Positions 27,114-35,455 of a stretch of DNA of 64,000 nt are shown one piece after another. How positions within the stretch are numbered: the first letter of the stretch is position 1; each line of letters begins with the position of its first letter. Under the pieces are notes generated by a model. The model did no database searches, was not told where the DNA came from, and saw only the letters and a program-made list of their open reading frames with translations. The DNA is from Qipengyuania proteolytica (GTDB taxonomy: Bacteria > Pseudomonadota > Alphaproteobacteria > Sphingomonadales > Sphingomonadaceae). The position numbers and the translations under genes are program-made. The stretch covers positions 1,674,001-1,738,000 of the forward strand of contig NZ_JAIGNN010000001.1 of assembly GCF_019711565.1 (NCBI RefSeq). Direction: 5' to 3'.

Positions 27114-29134
27114 TGTTCACGAAAATCCTCATCGCCAATCGCGGCGAAATCGCCTGCCGCGTGATCAAGACCGCGCGCCGGATGGGCATCCGGACGGTGG
27201 CGGTCTATTCCGATGCCGATGCCCGCGCGCCCTTCGTGCGCATGGCGGACGAGGCGGTCCATATCGGGCCCGCTCCTGCAGCCGAGAGCTATCTGATCGC
27301 GGACAAGATCATCGCCGCTGCCAAGCAGACCGGCGCCGAGGCGGTGCACCCGGGCTACGGCTTCCTTTCCGAACGCGCGAGCTTCGTCGAGGCGCTGGAG
27401 AAGGAAGGCATCGCCTTCATCGGGCCGCCGGTTAACGCCATCGCGGCGATGGGCGACAAGATCGAGTCCAAGAAGCTGGCGAAGGAAGCGGGGGTGAATG
27501 TCGTTCCCGGCTTCGTGGGCGAAATCCGCGATACCGAACATGCGGTCGAGATCAGCAACGATATCGGCTACCCGGTGATGATGAAGGCCAGCGCCGGAGG
27601 CGGCGGCAAGGGCATGCGCCTCGCTTACTCCGAAAAGGACGTGCGCGAGGGCTTCGAGGCGACCAAGCGCGAGGGCCTCAACTCCTTCGGTGACGATCGC
27701 GTCTTCATCGAGAAGTTCATCGAGAACCCGCGCCATATCGAGATCCAGATCCTCGGCGACATGCACGGCAACGTGATCTACCTCAACGAGCGCGAGTGCA
27801 GCATCCAGCGCCGCCACCAGAAGGTGGTCGAGGAAGCGCCGTCGCCCTTCGTCACACCCAAGATGCGCAAGGCCATGGGCGACCAGTGTGTCGCGCTGTC
27901 GAAGGCGGTGAACTATCACAGCGCGGGCACGGTCGAACTGATCGTCAGCGGCGCGGACCCGACGGGCGAGAGCTTCTACTTTCTCGAAATGAATACCCGC
28001 CTTCAAGTCGAGCACCCGGTCACTGAAGCGATCACCGGCGTCGACCTCGTCGAGCAGATGATCCGCGTGGCAGCGGGTGAAAAGCTCGCCATGACGCAGG
28101 ACGACGTAAAGATTGACGGCTGGGCGATCGAGAACCGCGTCTATGCCGAGGATCCCTATCGCGGCTTCCTGCCGTCCACGGGGCGTCTGGTACGCTACCA
28201 GCCGCCGGTCGAGCCCTGGGCCGACGACGGGGCGGAGAACGGACGGCGCGGCGTCGATGGCGTGCGTGTCGATGACGGCGTGTTCGAAGGCGGCGAGGTG
28301 TCGATGTTCTACGACCCGATGATCGCCAAGCTGGTCACCTGGGGCGAAACGCGCGACGAGGCGGCAGACCTGCAGGTGCAGGCGCTCGACGCCTTCCGCA
28401 TCGAGGGGCTCGGCCACAATGTCGATTTCCTCAGCGCGATCATGCAGCACCCGCGTTTCCGCTCGGGCGAACTGACCACCGGCTTCATCGCCGAGGAGTA
28501 TCCCGACGGTTTCGAGGGCGCGGCAGCTTCGGACGATCTCAAGCGCGTGCTGGCGGCGGTTGGCGGCGTCATCGCGACCGCCGATGCCGATCGCGCGCGG
28601 CGCATCGACCAGCAGCTCGACGGCGATTTCTACGCGCCGGGCGACTGGACCGTGCGGATCGGCGAGACCGACTATCACGTGGTGCTCGAAGAAGAGGCGA
28701 TCACGGTCGATGGCGAGCCGGTCGACCTCGACATGGAATATACGCCGGGCGAGGCGATGCTCGACCTCGAAGCGGAAGGCGAGGCCCTGACGCTGCAGCT
28801 CAAGCCCACCCGCATGGGCTATGCCATCACCACGCGCGGCGCGACGCATGACCTGCGGATCCTCCAGACGCGCATCGCCCACCTGGCCGGTCACATGATC
28901 GAAAAGGTGCCGCCCGACCTTTCCAAGTTGCTCATCTGCCCGATGCCCGGCCTGCTTGTGAAACTGCATGTGGCCGAGGGCGAGGAAGTCCAGCCGGGCC
29001 AGCCGCTCGCGACGGTGGAGGCGATGAAGATGGAGAACATCCTGCGCGCCGAAAAGCAGGCCGTGGTGAGCAAGATCAACGCGGGCGAGGGCGAAAGCCT
29101 GGCCGTCGATGCGGTGATCCTCGAACTCGAATAG
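27113..29134 (+). CDS. pccA: Propionyl-CoA carboxylase alpha subunit (biotin carboxylase plus carrier)
   Basis: A 673-residue subunit that carboxylates its own biotin with ATP and bicarbonate and hands it to PccB. The biotin carboxylase domain starts MFTKILIANRGEIACRV, with the ATP-grasp loop KASAGGGGKGMR, RRHQKVVEEAPSP and EMNTRLQVEHPVTE. The C-terminal biotinyl domain carries the target Lys639 in EAMKMENIL. A linker with less conservation spans about 470-600. ATG 27113 overlaps the stop of the LprI-like gene by one base. It ends the propionate cluster. Confidence 0.96.
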   Translation: MFTKILIANRGEIACRVIKTARRMGIRTVAVYSDADARAPFVRMADEAVHIGPAPAAESYLIADKIIAAAKQTGAEAVHPGYGFLSERASFVEALEKEGIAFIGPPVNAIAAMGDKIESKKLAKEAGVNVVPGFVGEIRDTEHAVEISNDIGYPVMMKASAGGGGKGMRLAYSEKDVREGFEATKREGLNSFGDDRVFIEKFIENPRHIEIQILGDMHGNVIYLNERECSIQRRHQKVVEEAPSPFVTPKMRKAMGDQCVALSKAVNYHSAGTVELIVSGADPTGESFYFLEMNTRLQVEHPVTEAITGVDLVEQMIRVAAGEKLAMTQDDVKIDGWAIENRVYAEDPYRGFLPSTGRLVRYQPPVEPWADDGAENGRRGVDGVRVDDGVFEGGEVSMFYDPMIAKLVTWGETRDEAADLQVQALDAFRIEGLGHNVDFLSAIMQHPRFRSGELTTGFIAEEYPDGFEGAAASDDLKRVLAAVGGVIATADADRARRIDQQLDGDFYAPGDWTVRIGETDYHVVLEEEAITVDGEPVDLDMEYTPGEAMLDLEAEGEALTLQLKPTRMGYAITTRGATHDLRILQTRIAHLAGHMIEKVPPDLSKLLICPMPGLLVKLHVAEGEEVQPGQPLATVEAMKMENILRAEKQAVVSKINAGEGESLAVDAVILELE

Positions 29135-29316
29135 AAAGCCGCGCGCACGTTTAACCAATCGCCAGCGCAATTTTTGCGCCGTCGCGAATAGCTGATCGTG
29201 CGATTTCGAGACGATCCGCCGAAATCATGGTGAACGGACTTTAAACGAATCGCCTAGCCGGAGATATTGTAGGCCTTCGAGTCGCTTCTGCAGCACCACG
29301 CACAGGAGTATTACGC

Positions 29317-29574
29317 ATGGCACACAGGGGAACAGGGTTCTTCGATACCCGGGGCAATTATCACAAGACCCCGGAGGACGCGACGATCGCGGACCTCGCA
29401 GGCATTCTCGGCAAGATCGGCGAGGGCGACAGCCTTGCGCCCGGCATTGCGCAGATGTTGCTCGACCGGCGACCGGAGATCGAACGGCTCTTTGCCGAAC
29501 ACGACCAGATGATGGCCGATTACCAGCCTGTGGGGGCGGGCAAGGTGACCCGGCTCAAGCCGCTGGCGAGCTGA
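29317..29574 (+). CDS. Small hypothetical protein
   Basis: An 85-residue soluble protein without signal or membrane segment. It starts MAHRGTGFFDTRGNYHKTPEDATIADLAGILG by eye in two blocks and is charged, with a helical C-terminal half (QMLLDRRPEIERLFAEHDQMM). ATG 29317 follows CAGGAG. The 182 bases upstream hold only a small hairpin GCGCAA/TTGCGC (29165-29179). Its last 20 bases overlap the convergent GNAT gene. Family not recognised. Confidence 0.65.
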   Translation: MAHRGTGFFDTRGNYHKTPEDATIADLAGILGKIGEGDSLAPGIAQMLLDRRPEIERLFAEHDQMMADYQPVGAGKVTRLKPLAS

Positions 29575-30043
29575 TCGGGCATTCTGCCGACAGATCGAGG
29601 TGATAGCACTGGTTGTCCGGCCCGTTGACGTAGCTGGCGAAGGACTCGCCACGCGCAAAGCCGTACTTGGAATAAAGCCGGATGGCCGGTTCGAATTCTG
29701 CAGTCGTCCCGGTTTCGAGGCTTAGCTGCGCGATCCCCTCGGACCGGGCTAGCGCGATCAGTTCCTCGAGGACCGCCTTGGCGAGTCCCTTGCCGAGATG
29801 CTCGGGGCGGGTGCGCATCGATTTCAGTTCCGCATGGTCCGGCCCGAGCCGCTTAATCGCGCCGATCGCGGCCAGCTCCTCGCCCAGCCATGCCCCGAGC
29901 ACCGTGACCTCGGGCCCGGAAAGCCCCGACAGGTCGAGCGCGAAGCTGGTGCCCGGCGGCGACATCTCTTCCATGTCCTGCTGGTGGAACGCGATCATGG
30001 CCTGCACGGCGGGATCCGACAGGATGGCCGGCTCGATGCGCAT
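29555..30043 (-). CDS. GNAT family N-acetyltransferase
   Basis: A 162-residue acetyl-CoA-dependent acetyltransferase. The acetyl-CoA site is motif A: LKSMRTRPEHLGKGLAKAVL with the Q/R-x-x-G-x-G/A-like loop, followed by LSLETGTTAEFEPAIRLYSKYGF, which contains the typical C-terminal Tyr. ATG 30043 has GGAGGA upstream at the right distance. The gene starts 2 bases after the cyclase-family gene, so it is the last gene of the aroK-aroB-cyclase run. The substrate is unknown. Confidence 0.87.
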   Translation of the reverse strand: MRIEPAILSDPAVQAMIAFHQQDMEEMSPPGTSFALDLSGLSGPEVTVLGAWLGEELAAIGAIKRLGPDHAELKSMRTRPEHLGKGLAKAVLEELIALARSEGIAQLSLETGTTAEFEPAIRLYSKYGFARGESFASYVNGPDNQCYHLDLSAECPISSPAA

Positions 30044-30045
30044 TG

Positions 30046-30816
30046 TCACTCCTCCACCATCGCCACTGCGCGAATCCAGCCTGCGCTGGCGCGCTCGATC
30101 TTTACCGGGAAGCAGCTGACGGTGAAACCGTGGTTGGGCAGGGCGGCAAGGTTGGTGAGCTTCTCGATCTGGTAATAGGGGCGGATGCGGCCCGCCTTGT
30201 GGCCCTCCCAGATGATCGCTGGATCGCGCCTTTCGGCCCAGCGCTTCGCCGTGTGGCTGAAGGGAGCGTCCCAGCTCCAGGCATCGGTGCCGACCACCTC
30301 CACGCCGCGCTCTGTCAGCCACAGTGTCGCCTCTGCACCGAGACCGACGCCCTGGTCGGTGAAATTCTCGGTCCCATATACCGCGCCCGATTGTACCAGC
30401 ACGATATCGAGCGGCTGCACCTCGTAGCCGATCCGCTCGAACGCTTCCTCGACCTCCGCCCCGTTCACGACATGGCCGTGGGGCAGGTGCGAGAAATCGA
30501 GCTTCACGCCCGGACGGAAGAACCGGTCGAGCGGTGCCTCGTCGATGCTCGGCGCGGGGCTGGCGCCGCTGTCGGTGGTCGAGTGGTAATGCCACGGCGC
30601 GTCCATGTGGGTGCCGTTGTGGGTCGAGAGTTCGAGCATCTCGACCGCCCAGCCTTCGCCATCGGGCAGGTCGTCCTTCTCGAGTCCGGGGAAGAACATC
30701 GCGATCTGCTCCCACGTGCTCTCGTGGGTCATGTACTGGATCTTCGGTCGCATCACCTCGGGGTCGGAGACGACGTCGTTGGTGATGGGGATGGAAAGGT
30801 CGATGTAGCGCGTCAT
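30046..30816 (-). CDS. Cyclase family protein (kynurenine formamidase-like metal hydrolase)
   Basis: A 256-residue metal-dependent hydrolase of the cyclase/kynurenine formamidase family. The signature HNGTHMDAPWHY supplies the metal ligands (H-x-G-T-H-x-D-x-P-x-H), and the start TRYIDLSIPITNDVVSDPE is typical. A second conserved stretch is GVEVVGTDAWSWD. The chosen ATG (30816) gives the family N-terminus; an earlier in-frame start at 30852 would overlap aroB by 4 bases. It could hydrolyse an N-formyl or amide bond; no tryptophan-degradation genes are nearby to support a kynurenine role. Confidence 0.85.
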   Translation of the reverse strand: MTRYIDLSIPITNDVVSDPEVMRPKIQYMTHESTWEQIAMFFPGLEKDDLPDGEGWAVEMLELSTHNGTHMDAPWHYHSTTDSGASPAPSIDEAPLDRFFRPGVKLDFSHLPHGHVVNGAEVEEAFERIGYEVQPLDIVLVQSGAVYGTENFTDQGVGLGAEATLWLTERGVEVVGTDAWSWDAPFSHTAKRWAERRDPAIIWEGHKAGRIRPYYQIEKLTNLAALPNHGFTVSCFPVKIERASAGWIRAVAMVEE

Positions 30817-30848
30817 GCCCCGAAACATGCGCGCGGGCCTTGCGCCGG

Positions 30849-31970
30849 TCAATGCGCCTGCAATTGCTCGTCGAGGAAGGCGGCGACATCGTCCAGCGCC
30901 ACCTCGCGGTCGACATATGCTGCACCGATGCTGCGCAGCAGGATGAAGGGCAGGGTGCCGCTCGCGTCCATCTTCTTGTCCTGGAGCATGTGCGCGACCA
31001 GTGCCTTGCCGTCGCAGTCGAGGCCCAGCGCCGAAATCTCTGCGGGCAGCCCCGTCGCGTCGATCGCGCGGGTCACGCGAGAGGCCTCCGCTTCGCTGAT
31101 TTGCCCGCGCCGCGCGGAATAGCGCGCGGCGAGCACCATGCCGAGCGCAACACCCTCGCCATGCAGCAGGCGGTCGGAGAAGCCCGTCTCGGCCTCGAGC
31201 GCATGGCCGAACGTGTGCCCGAGGTTGAGCAGGGCCCGCTTGCCGGTGGTCTCGCGCTCGTCCTCGGCGACGATCCGCGCCTTGGCAGCCACGCTGTTCG
31301 CCACGGCGCGCTCCAGTTCAGCGTCCTGCAGGCCGAGCACCGCCTCGCCATGCTCTTCAAGCCAGTCGAAGAAGTCCGCATCGCCCAGCACGCCGTACTT
31401 CAGCACCTCGGCATAGCCTGCGCGCAATTCGCGCGGCGGCAGCGTGGCCAGCGCGTCGAGATCTGCCAGCACCAGCGAGGGCTGGTGAAAAGCGCCGACG
31501 AGGTTCTTTCCCGCTGCGGTGTTGATCGCCGTCTTTCCGCCCACCGAACTGTCCACCTGCGCCAGCAGCGTGGTGGGCAATTGCACGAAACCGCAGCCGC
31601 GCTTCATGATCGAACAGGCGAAGCCGGTCAGGTCGCCCACGACCCCGCCGCCCAATGCGAAGACATGGTCGCCGCGCGTCAGGCCGAGGGCGAGCATCCA
31701 GTCGACCAGGTCCTGCAGACCGGTCCAGCTCTTCGCTGCCTCGCCCGGCTCGACAACGTACCACTCGATGCCGAACCCGTCCGAAGCCAGCGAATGTGCC
31801 AGCCGCTCGCCATGGTGTTCGAGCGCATTGCGATCGGCCACGACTGGCACCTTGCGCCCATGATAGGGTTCGATGAAGTCGCGCGCCTGCACGATGGCGT
31901 CGTTCAGAAGGCCGTTGCCGACGAGGACTTCGTAGCTCCTGCCTGCCAGTTCGACCGGGATCACAGCCAT
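30849..31970 (-). CDS. aroB: 3-dehydroquinate synthase
   Basis: A 373-residue NAD- and metal-dependent enzyme for the second step of the shikimate pathway. Family marks are GEAAKSWTGLQDLVDW, ALGGGVVGDLTGFACSIMKRG, PTTLLAQVDSSVGGKTAINTAAGKNLVGAF and the metal ligand region LNLGHTFGHALEAETG with HGEGVALGM. Its ATG overlaps the 3' end of aroK by 10 bases, giving the common alphaproteobacterial aroK-aroB pair. Confidence 0.96.
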   Translation of the reverse strand: MAVIPVELAGRSYEVLVGNGLLNDAIVQARDFIEPYHGRKVPVVADRNALEHHGERLAHSLASDGFGIEWYVVEPGEAAKSWTGLQDLVDWMLALGLTRGDHVFALGGGVVGDLTGFACSIMKRGCGFVQLPTTLLAQVDSSVGGKTAINTAAGKNLVGAFHQPSLVLADLDALATLPPRELRAGYAEVLKYGVLGDADFFDWLEEHGEAVLGLQDAELERAVANSVAAKARIVAEDERETTGKRALLNLGHTFGHALEAETGFSDRLLHGEGVALGMVLAARYSARRGQISEAEASRVTRAIDATGLPAEISALGLDCDGKALVAHMLQDKKMDASGTLPFILLRSIGAAYVDREVALDDVAAFLDEQLQAH

Positions 31971-32527
31971 GCGTCGATTGCCTCCAGAATGCGCATCGCG
32001 GCGTCCTGGTGTGGGCCGTCGTTAGTGACCACATGCAGTTGCGCCTGCGCATAGGCGCCGCCGCGCTGGTCCTTGAGATTGGTCAGGATTTCGCGCGGAT
32101 CGCCCTGGCGCAACAACGGGCGCGTGTTGCGGCGGCTCGTGCGTTCGACCAGCGTGTCGATGTCGCAGTCGAGCCAGACCGCGAGCCCCTGTGCGATGAT
32201 AAGTGCGCGCGTTTCGGGATCGACGAAGGCCCCGCCTCCAGTGGCGATCACGCCGTGGCGCTCCTCCATCAAACGGGCGATCACCCGCCGTTCGCCCTCG
32301 CGAAAATAGGCTTCTCCATGGGCTTCGAAGATTTCCGCGATGCTGCGCTGGGCGGCGCGTTCGATCTCGTCGTCGGCATCGACGAAGTCCTTGCCCAGCA
32401 AGCCTGCCAGCTTGCGACCGACGGTGGACTTGCCCACCCCCATCAGGCCGACCAGCACCACGGGCCGGTCGAGCCGGTTGGCCAGGCCTGCAATCTCCGC
32501 ATCGGTCATGACAAGCGCGTCAGTCAT
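31961..32527 (-). CDS. aroK: Shikimate kinase
   Basis: A 188-residue P-loop kinase that phosphorylates shikimate at C3. Walker A is GLMGVGKST (residues 27-35), the shikimate-binding DADDEIE and GEAYFREGERRVI follow, then GVIATGGGAF and the lid with RNTRPLL. ATG 32527 is chosen; MTDAE six codons later is possible. The frame is open upstream into the divergent gene region, where it is not coding. The gene overlaps aroB by 10 bases and is divergent from the 44-codon gene at 32603. Confidence 0.95.
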   Translation of the reverse strand: MTDALVMTDAEIAGLANRLDRPVVLVGLMGVGKSTVGRKLAGLLGKDFVDADDEIERAAQRSIAEIFEAHGEAYFREGERRVIARLMEERHGVIATGGGAFVDPETRALIIAQGLAVWLDCDIDTLVERTSRRNTRPLLRQGDPREILTNLKDQRGGAYAQAQLHVVTNDGPHQDAAMRILEAIDAWL

Positions 32528-32602
32528 TGCCGCCGTGCCTAGACATGGGCTAGGGCGCGGGCAAGGTATCAGCACTTGGAACGGGACGCGAAAAACTTGG
32601 CC

Positions 32603-32737
32603 ATGAGCGGAAGGCGGATCGGAGGCATCGCGGCACTGGCGATTGTGGCGCTGTGCATCGTCGCGTGGATCGATGGTGGGGAAGAACCCGTGCATCCGAT
32701 CGAACAGGCGATCGAGCTGCCGGGAAGCGCCCGATGA
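32603..32737 (+). CDS. 44-residue small membrane protein
   Basis: An ATG-to-TGA frame encoding MSGRRIGGIAALAIVALC and so on: a short basic start, one strong membrane helix (about residues 7-23, ending in Trp22) and an acidic/Pro-containing tail (GGEEPVHPIEQAIELPGSAR). The positive-inside rule would put the N-terminus in the cytoplasm. Its stop overlaps the ATG of the 610-residue exported protein as ATGA, which argues that both are translated together. I do not recognise a family. Confidence 0.6.
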   Translation: MSGRRIGGIAALAIVALCIVAWIDGGEEPVHPIEQAIELPGSAR

Positions 32738-34566
32738 AGGCTGGCTGGCTGATCGGCGGCGCCGCGCTCGCGCTGTCCTCGTCCCTCGTGCTCGCGCAGT
32801 CGGCGCCCGAAGACCTGCTGCCGCCGGGATTCGACAATCCGGCCCCCGCGCCGAGCCCGACGCAGGCCGCACCGGCACCTTCGGCCACGGGTGCGCCCGC
32901 GCCCAACGCCGCAGGCGAAATCGTGCAGCCGCTCCCGAGCGGAGAGCAGCCTGCACCGACCAGCGGCGGCTTCGACCTTGCAAATCTCCCGACCCTCAGG
33001 GAGATCGAAAACATGTCGACCGACGAGCTCGACGAGTTGCTCGGGCTCAAGCCGAAATTCGATATTCCGCCCGCCGCGCGCCGTTCGATGGAACGGGCGG
33101 GCGTGCTCGCTGCCAGCGAAGGTGGTCTGCCCGCAAAATCGCTCGCGAAACAGCCTGCCGCGCTGGTCCGCGCCGCGCTGGCCGGGACCAAGGCGCCGAT
33201 GGTCTCCCGCTGGGGTCACATTCTCCTGCGCCGTACGCTGGCCAGCCGGCTCGCGGCTCCCGAGGGGATGGACCCGGTCGAGTTCGCCACCCTGCGAGTG
33301 CGCGCGCTCAATGCCATGGGCGAACATGCCGTCGCGCGGGCGCTGGTGCAGGACATCGATACCGCGAACTACTCCCCCGAACTGACCAATGCCGCGATCG
33401 ACGCCTACATCGGCACAGCGGATATCGTCGGCGCATGCCCCGCCGTGCGGCTGGTGCGGACCGGACGCGACGATGTCGAGTGGCAGATGCTGGCCGGGAT
33501 CTGCAACGCCTATGCAGGAGAAGAGACGCGGGCGCTGAACGACTTGCGCCGCCTCCAGTCGCGCGGGCAGGGCGAGCCGATCGACGTGCTCCTGGCGCAG
33601 CGCTTTGCCGGTGCTGCGGGCTCCGGTCGCCGTGCCGTTACGATCGAATGGGACGATGTCGACAGCGTGACGCCGTGGCGGTTTGCAATGGCGAACGCGC
33701 TTGGCGAGCCCCTGCCGGAAAATCTCTCGGACGACCTCGGCCCGGACCTGCTCAAGAGCGCGGCGCTGACCCCGGCATTGGGACCGCTGGAACGGGTAGG
33801 TCACGCAGATGTTGCGGGACAGAGCGGCATTTACTCCTCGGCCGCCATGGTCGATCTCTACAGCCAGATTTTCGCCGACGGTGCGGATGACAGCGACGCG
33901 AGCCTGCGTGCATCGCGGTTGCGCGAAGCCTATGTCGGGACCGATCCGGCCTCGCGTCTCGCCGCGATCCGCGACGTGTGGGGTGGGGCGGGCGACTATG
34001 TCTATGGCCGCATGGTGATGACCGCTTTCGCCGCAGCGCGTCTCCCCGCAGACGAGGCATTCGCCAGTGACGCGGGCGAACTGATCGCCTCGATGCTGGC
34101 CGCCGGTCTCGACCGCGATGCGCTGCGCTGGGCAGGCGTCGTGGACGAAGGCAGCCTCGGCTGGGCGCTGCTGGCCCTGGCTGCGCCCACGCGCCAGGAG
34201 GCCGTCACCGATGGGGAGCTCGACAGTTTCGTCGATGACGACACGTCGTCCGGCCAGCGCAAGTCGCGCATGCTGCTCGCCGGACTGGCCGGCCTCGACC
34301 GCGTGGGACAGGGCGATATCGCCGAATACAGCCAGCGCCTTTCGGTCAGCCTCGGCGGGGAAACCCGCTGGACCCGGGCGATCGACGCGGCGGCGGATGT
34401 CGGCAACCCGACGCTGGTCGCGATGCTGGCCGGCCTTGGCATGCAGGGCGACAGCTGGGACCGCATGACCGCTCGCCACCTGTTCCACATCGTCTCCGCC
34501 CTGCGCCGGGTGGGGCTCGAGGCAGAAGCCCGGATGATCGCCGCGGAGGCGGTCGCGCGCGCCTGA
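32734..34566 (+). CDS. Large exported protein of unknown function
   Basis: A 610-residue protein with a signal peptide (MKAGWLIGGAALALSSSLVLAQ). A Pro/Ala-rich low-complexity segment follows (about 28-70), then a largely helical region rich in Ala, Leu, Asp and Arg, which looks like a helical solenoid of loose repeats (RALVQDID, LRRLQSRG, ASRLREAYVG). No catalytic motif is visible. ATG 32734 overlaps the preceding 44-codon gene by 4 bases; the stop is one base from the GTG of xerD. It probably acts in the periplasm or envelope. Confidence 0.75.
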   Translation: MKAGWLIGGAALALSSSLVLAQSAPEDLLPPGFDNPAPAPSPTQAAPAPSATGAPAPNAAGEIVQPLPSGEQPAPTSGGFDLANLPTLREIENMSTDELDELLGLKPKFDIPPAARRSMERAGVLAASEGGLPAKSLAKQPAALVRAALAGTKAPMVSRWGHILLRRTLASRLAAPEGMDPVEFATLRVRALNAMGEHAVARALVQDIDTANYSPELTNAAIDAYIGTADIVGACPAVRLVRTGRDDVEWQMLAGICNAYAGEETRALNDLRRLQSRGQGEPIDVLLAQRFAGAAGSGRRAVTIEWDDVDSVTPWRFAMANALGEPLPENLSDDLGPDLLKSAALTPALGPLERVGHADVAGQSGIYSSAAMVDLYSQIFADGADDSDASLRASRLREAYVGTDPASRLAAIRDVWGGAGDYVYGRMVMTAFAAARLPADEAFASDAGELIASMLAAGLDRDALRWAGVVDEGSLGWALLALAAPTRQEAVTDGELDSFVDDDTSSGQRKSRMLLAGLAGLDRVGQGDIAEYSQRLSVSLGGETRWTRAIDAAADVGNPTLVAMLAGLGMQGDSWDRMTARHLFHIVSALRRVGLEAEARMIAAEAVARA

Positions 34567-34567
34567 C

Positions 34568-35446
34568 GTGAGCGCCATCGACGATTTCCTCGCCATGCTC
34601 GCTGCCGAGCGCGGCGCGGCGCGCAACACGATTTTAGCCTACGGGCGCGATCTCGAACAGGCGGAGGAGATGGTTTCGGGCCGTCTCGCCGATGCGAGCC
34701 CCGCGCAGCTGGCGAAGCTGGCACAAGGCTGGGCCTCGCTCGCGCCCGCGACGCTCGCTCGCAAGACCTCGTCGCTGCGGCAGTTCTTCGGTTTCCTCGT
34801 CGACGAAGGTATGCGCGAGGACGATCCGACCCACGCCTTGCCGCGCCCGGCAACGCGCCGTCCGCTGCCGAAAATCCTGTCCCATGCAGAGATCGAAGCA
34901 CTCTTCCAGCGGGCAGAGGAGGAGGCCGCTGGCGAGTCTCCCGCGGCGGTTCGCATGTTGGTGCTGCTCGAAATGCTCTACGGTTCGGGCCTGCGCGCGA
35001 CCGAGCTTGTGTCCTTGCCGGTCTCCGCCGTGCCGCGCGATGCGCCGTTTCTTACCGTTACCGGCAAGGGCGGGCAGGCACGCATGGTCCCGGTCAGCAA
35101 GCGCGCCGGCAGGGCGCTCGGATGCTGGCTGGCGCTGCGCGAGTTCGGGTCGCCCTGGCTCTTCCCCTCGCGCAAGGGGCATATCTCGCGCATCCGTCTG
35201 TTCCAGCTGATCAAGGCGCTTGCGGTGCGAGCCGGCCTGCCGCCCGAAAAGCTCAGCCCGCATGTGCTGCGCCACGCCTTCGCGACGCACTTGCTGGAGG
35301 GCGGGGCAGACCTGCGTGCACTCCAGACCCTGCTCGGACATGCGGATATCTCGACCACGCAGATCTACACGCATGTCGATGCAGCGCGGCTCGTGAAGCT
35401 GGTTAACGAGCGGCACCCGCTTGCGCAGCGGCGCACATCGGACTAG
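34568..35446 (+). CDS. xerD: Tyrosine recombinase XerD-like
   Basis: A 292-residue tyrosine recombinase, the size and layout of XerC/XerD, which resolve chromosome dimers at dif. The N-terminal SAM-like domain contains FLAMLAAERGAARNTILAYGRDL. The catalytic domain has Arg in GSGLRATELVSL, Lys in GKGGQARMVPVS, HVLRHAFATHLLEGGADLR, the LLGHADISTTQ box and the nucleophile Tyr267 (IYTHVD). GTG start. The XerD rather than XerC assignment rests on overall resemblance and on the accA neighbour. Nothing suggests an integrase of a mobile element. Confidence 0.9.
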   Translation: MSAIDDFLAMLAAERGAARNTILAYGRDLEQAEEMVSGRLADASPAQLAKLAQGWASLAPATLARKTSSLRQFFGFLVDEGMREDDPTHALPRPATRRPLPKILSHAEIEALFQRAEEEAAGESPAAVRMLVLLEMLYGSGLRATELVSLPVSAVPRDAPFLTVTGKGGQARMVPVSKRAGRALGCWLALREFGSPWLFPSRKGHISRIRLFQLIKALAVRAGLPPEKLSPHVLRHAFATHLLEGGADLRALQTLLGHADISTTQIYTHVDAARLVKLVNERHPLAQRRTSD

Positions 35447-35455
35447 CGCGGCGCG

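Noticed and set aside
27002-29170. A 722-codon minus-strand frame across pccA
   Set aside because: Antisense shadow of a complete, motif-bearing pccA.
34568-35446. An integrase marking a mobile element
   Set aside because: The protein has XerD length and motifs, sits in a housekeeping context beside accA, and no element ends or tRNA lie next to it.
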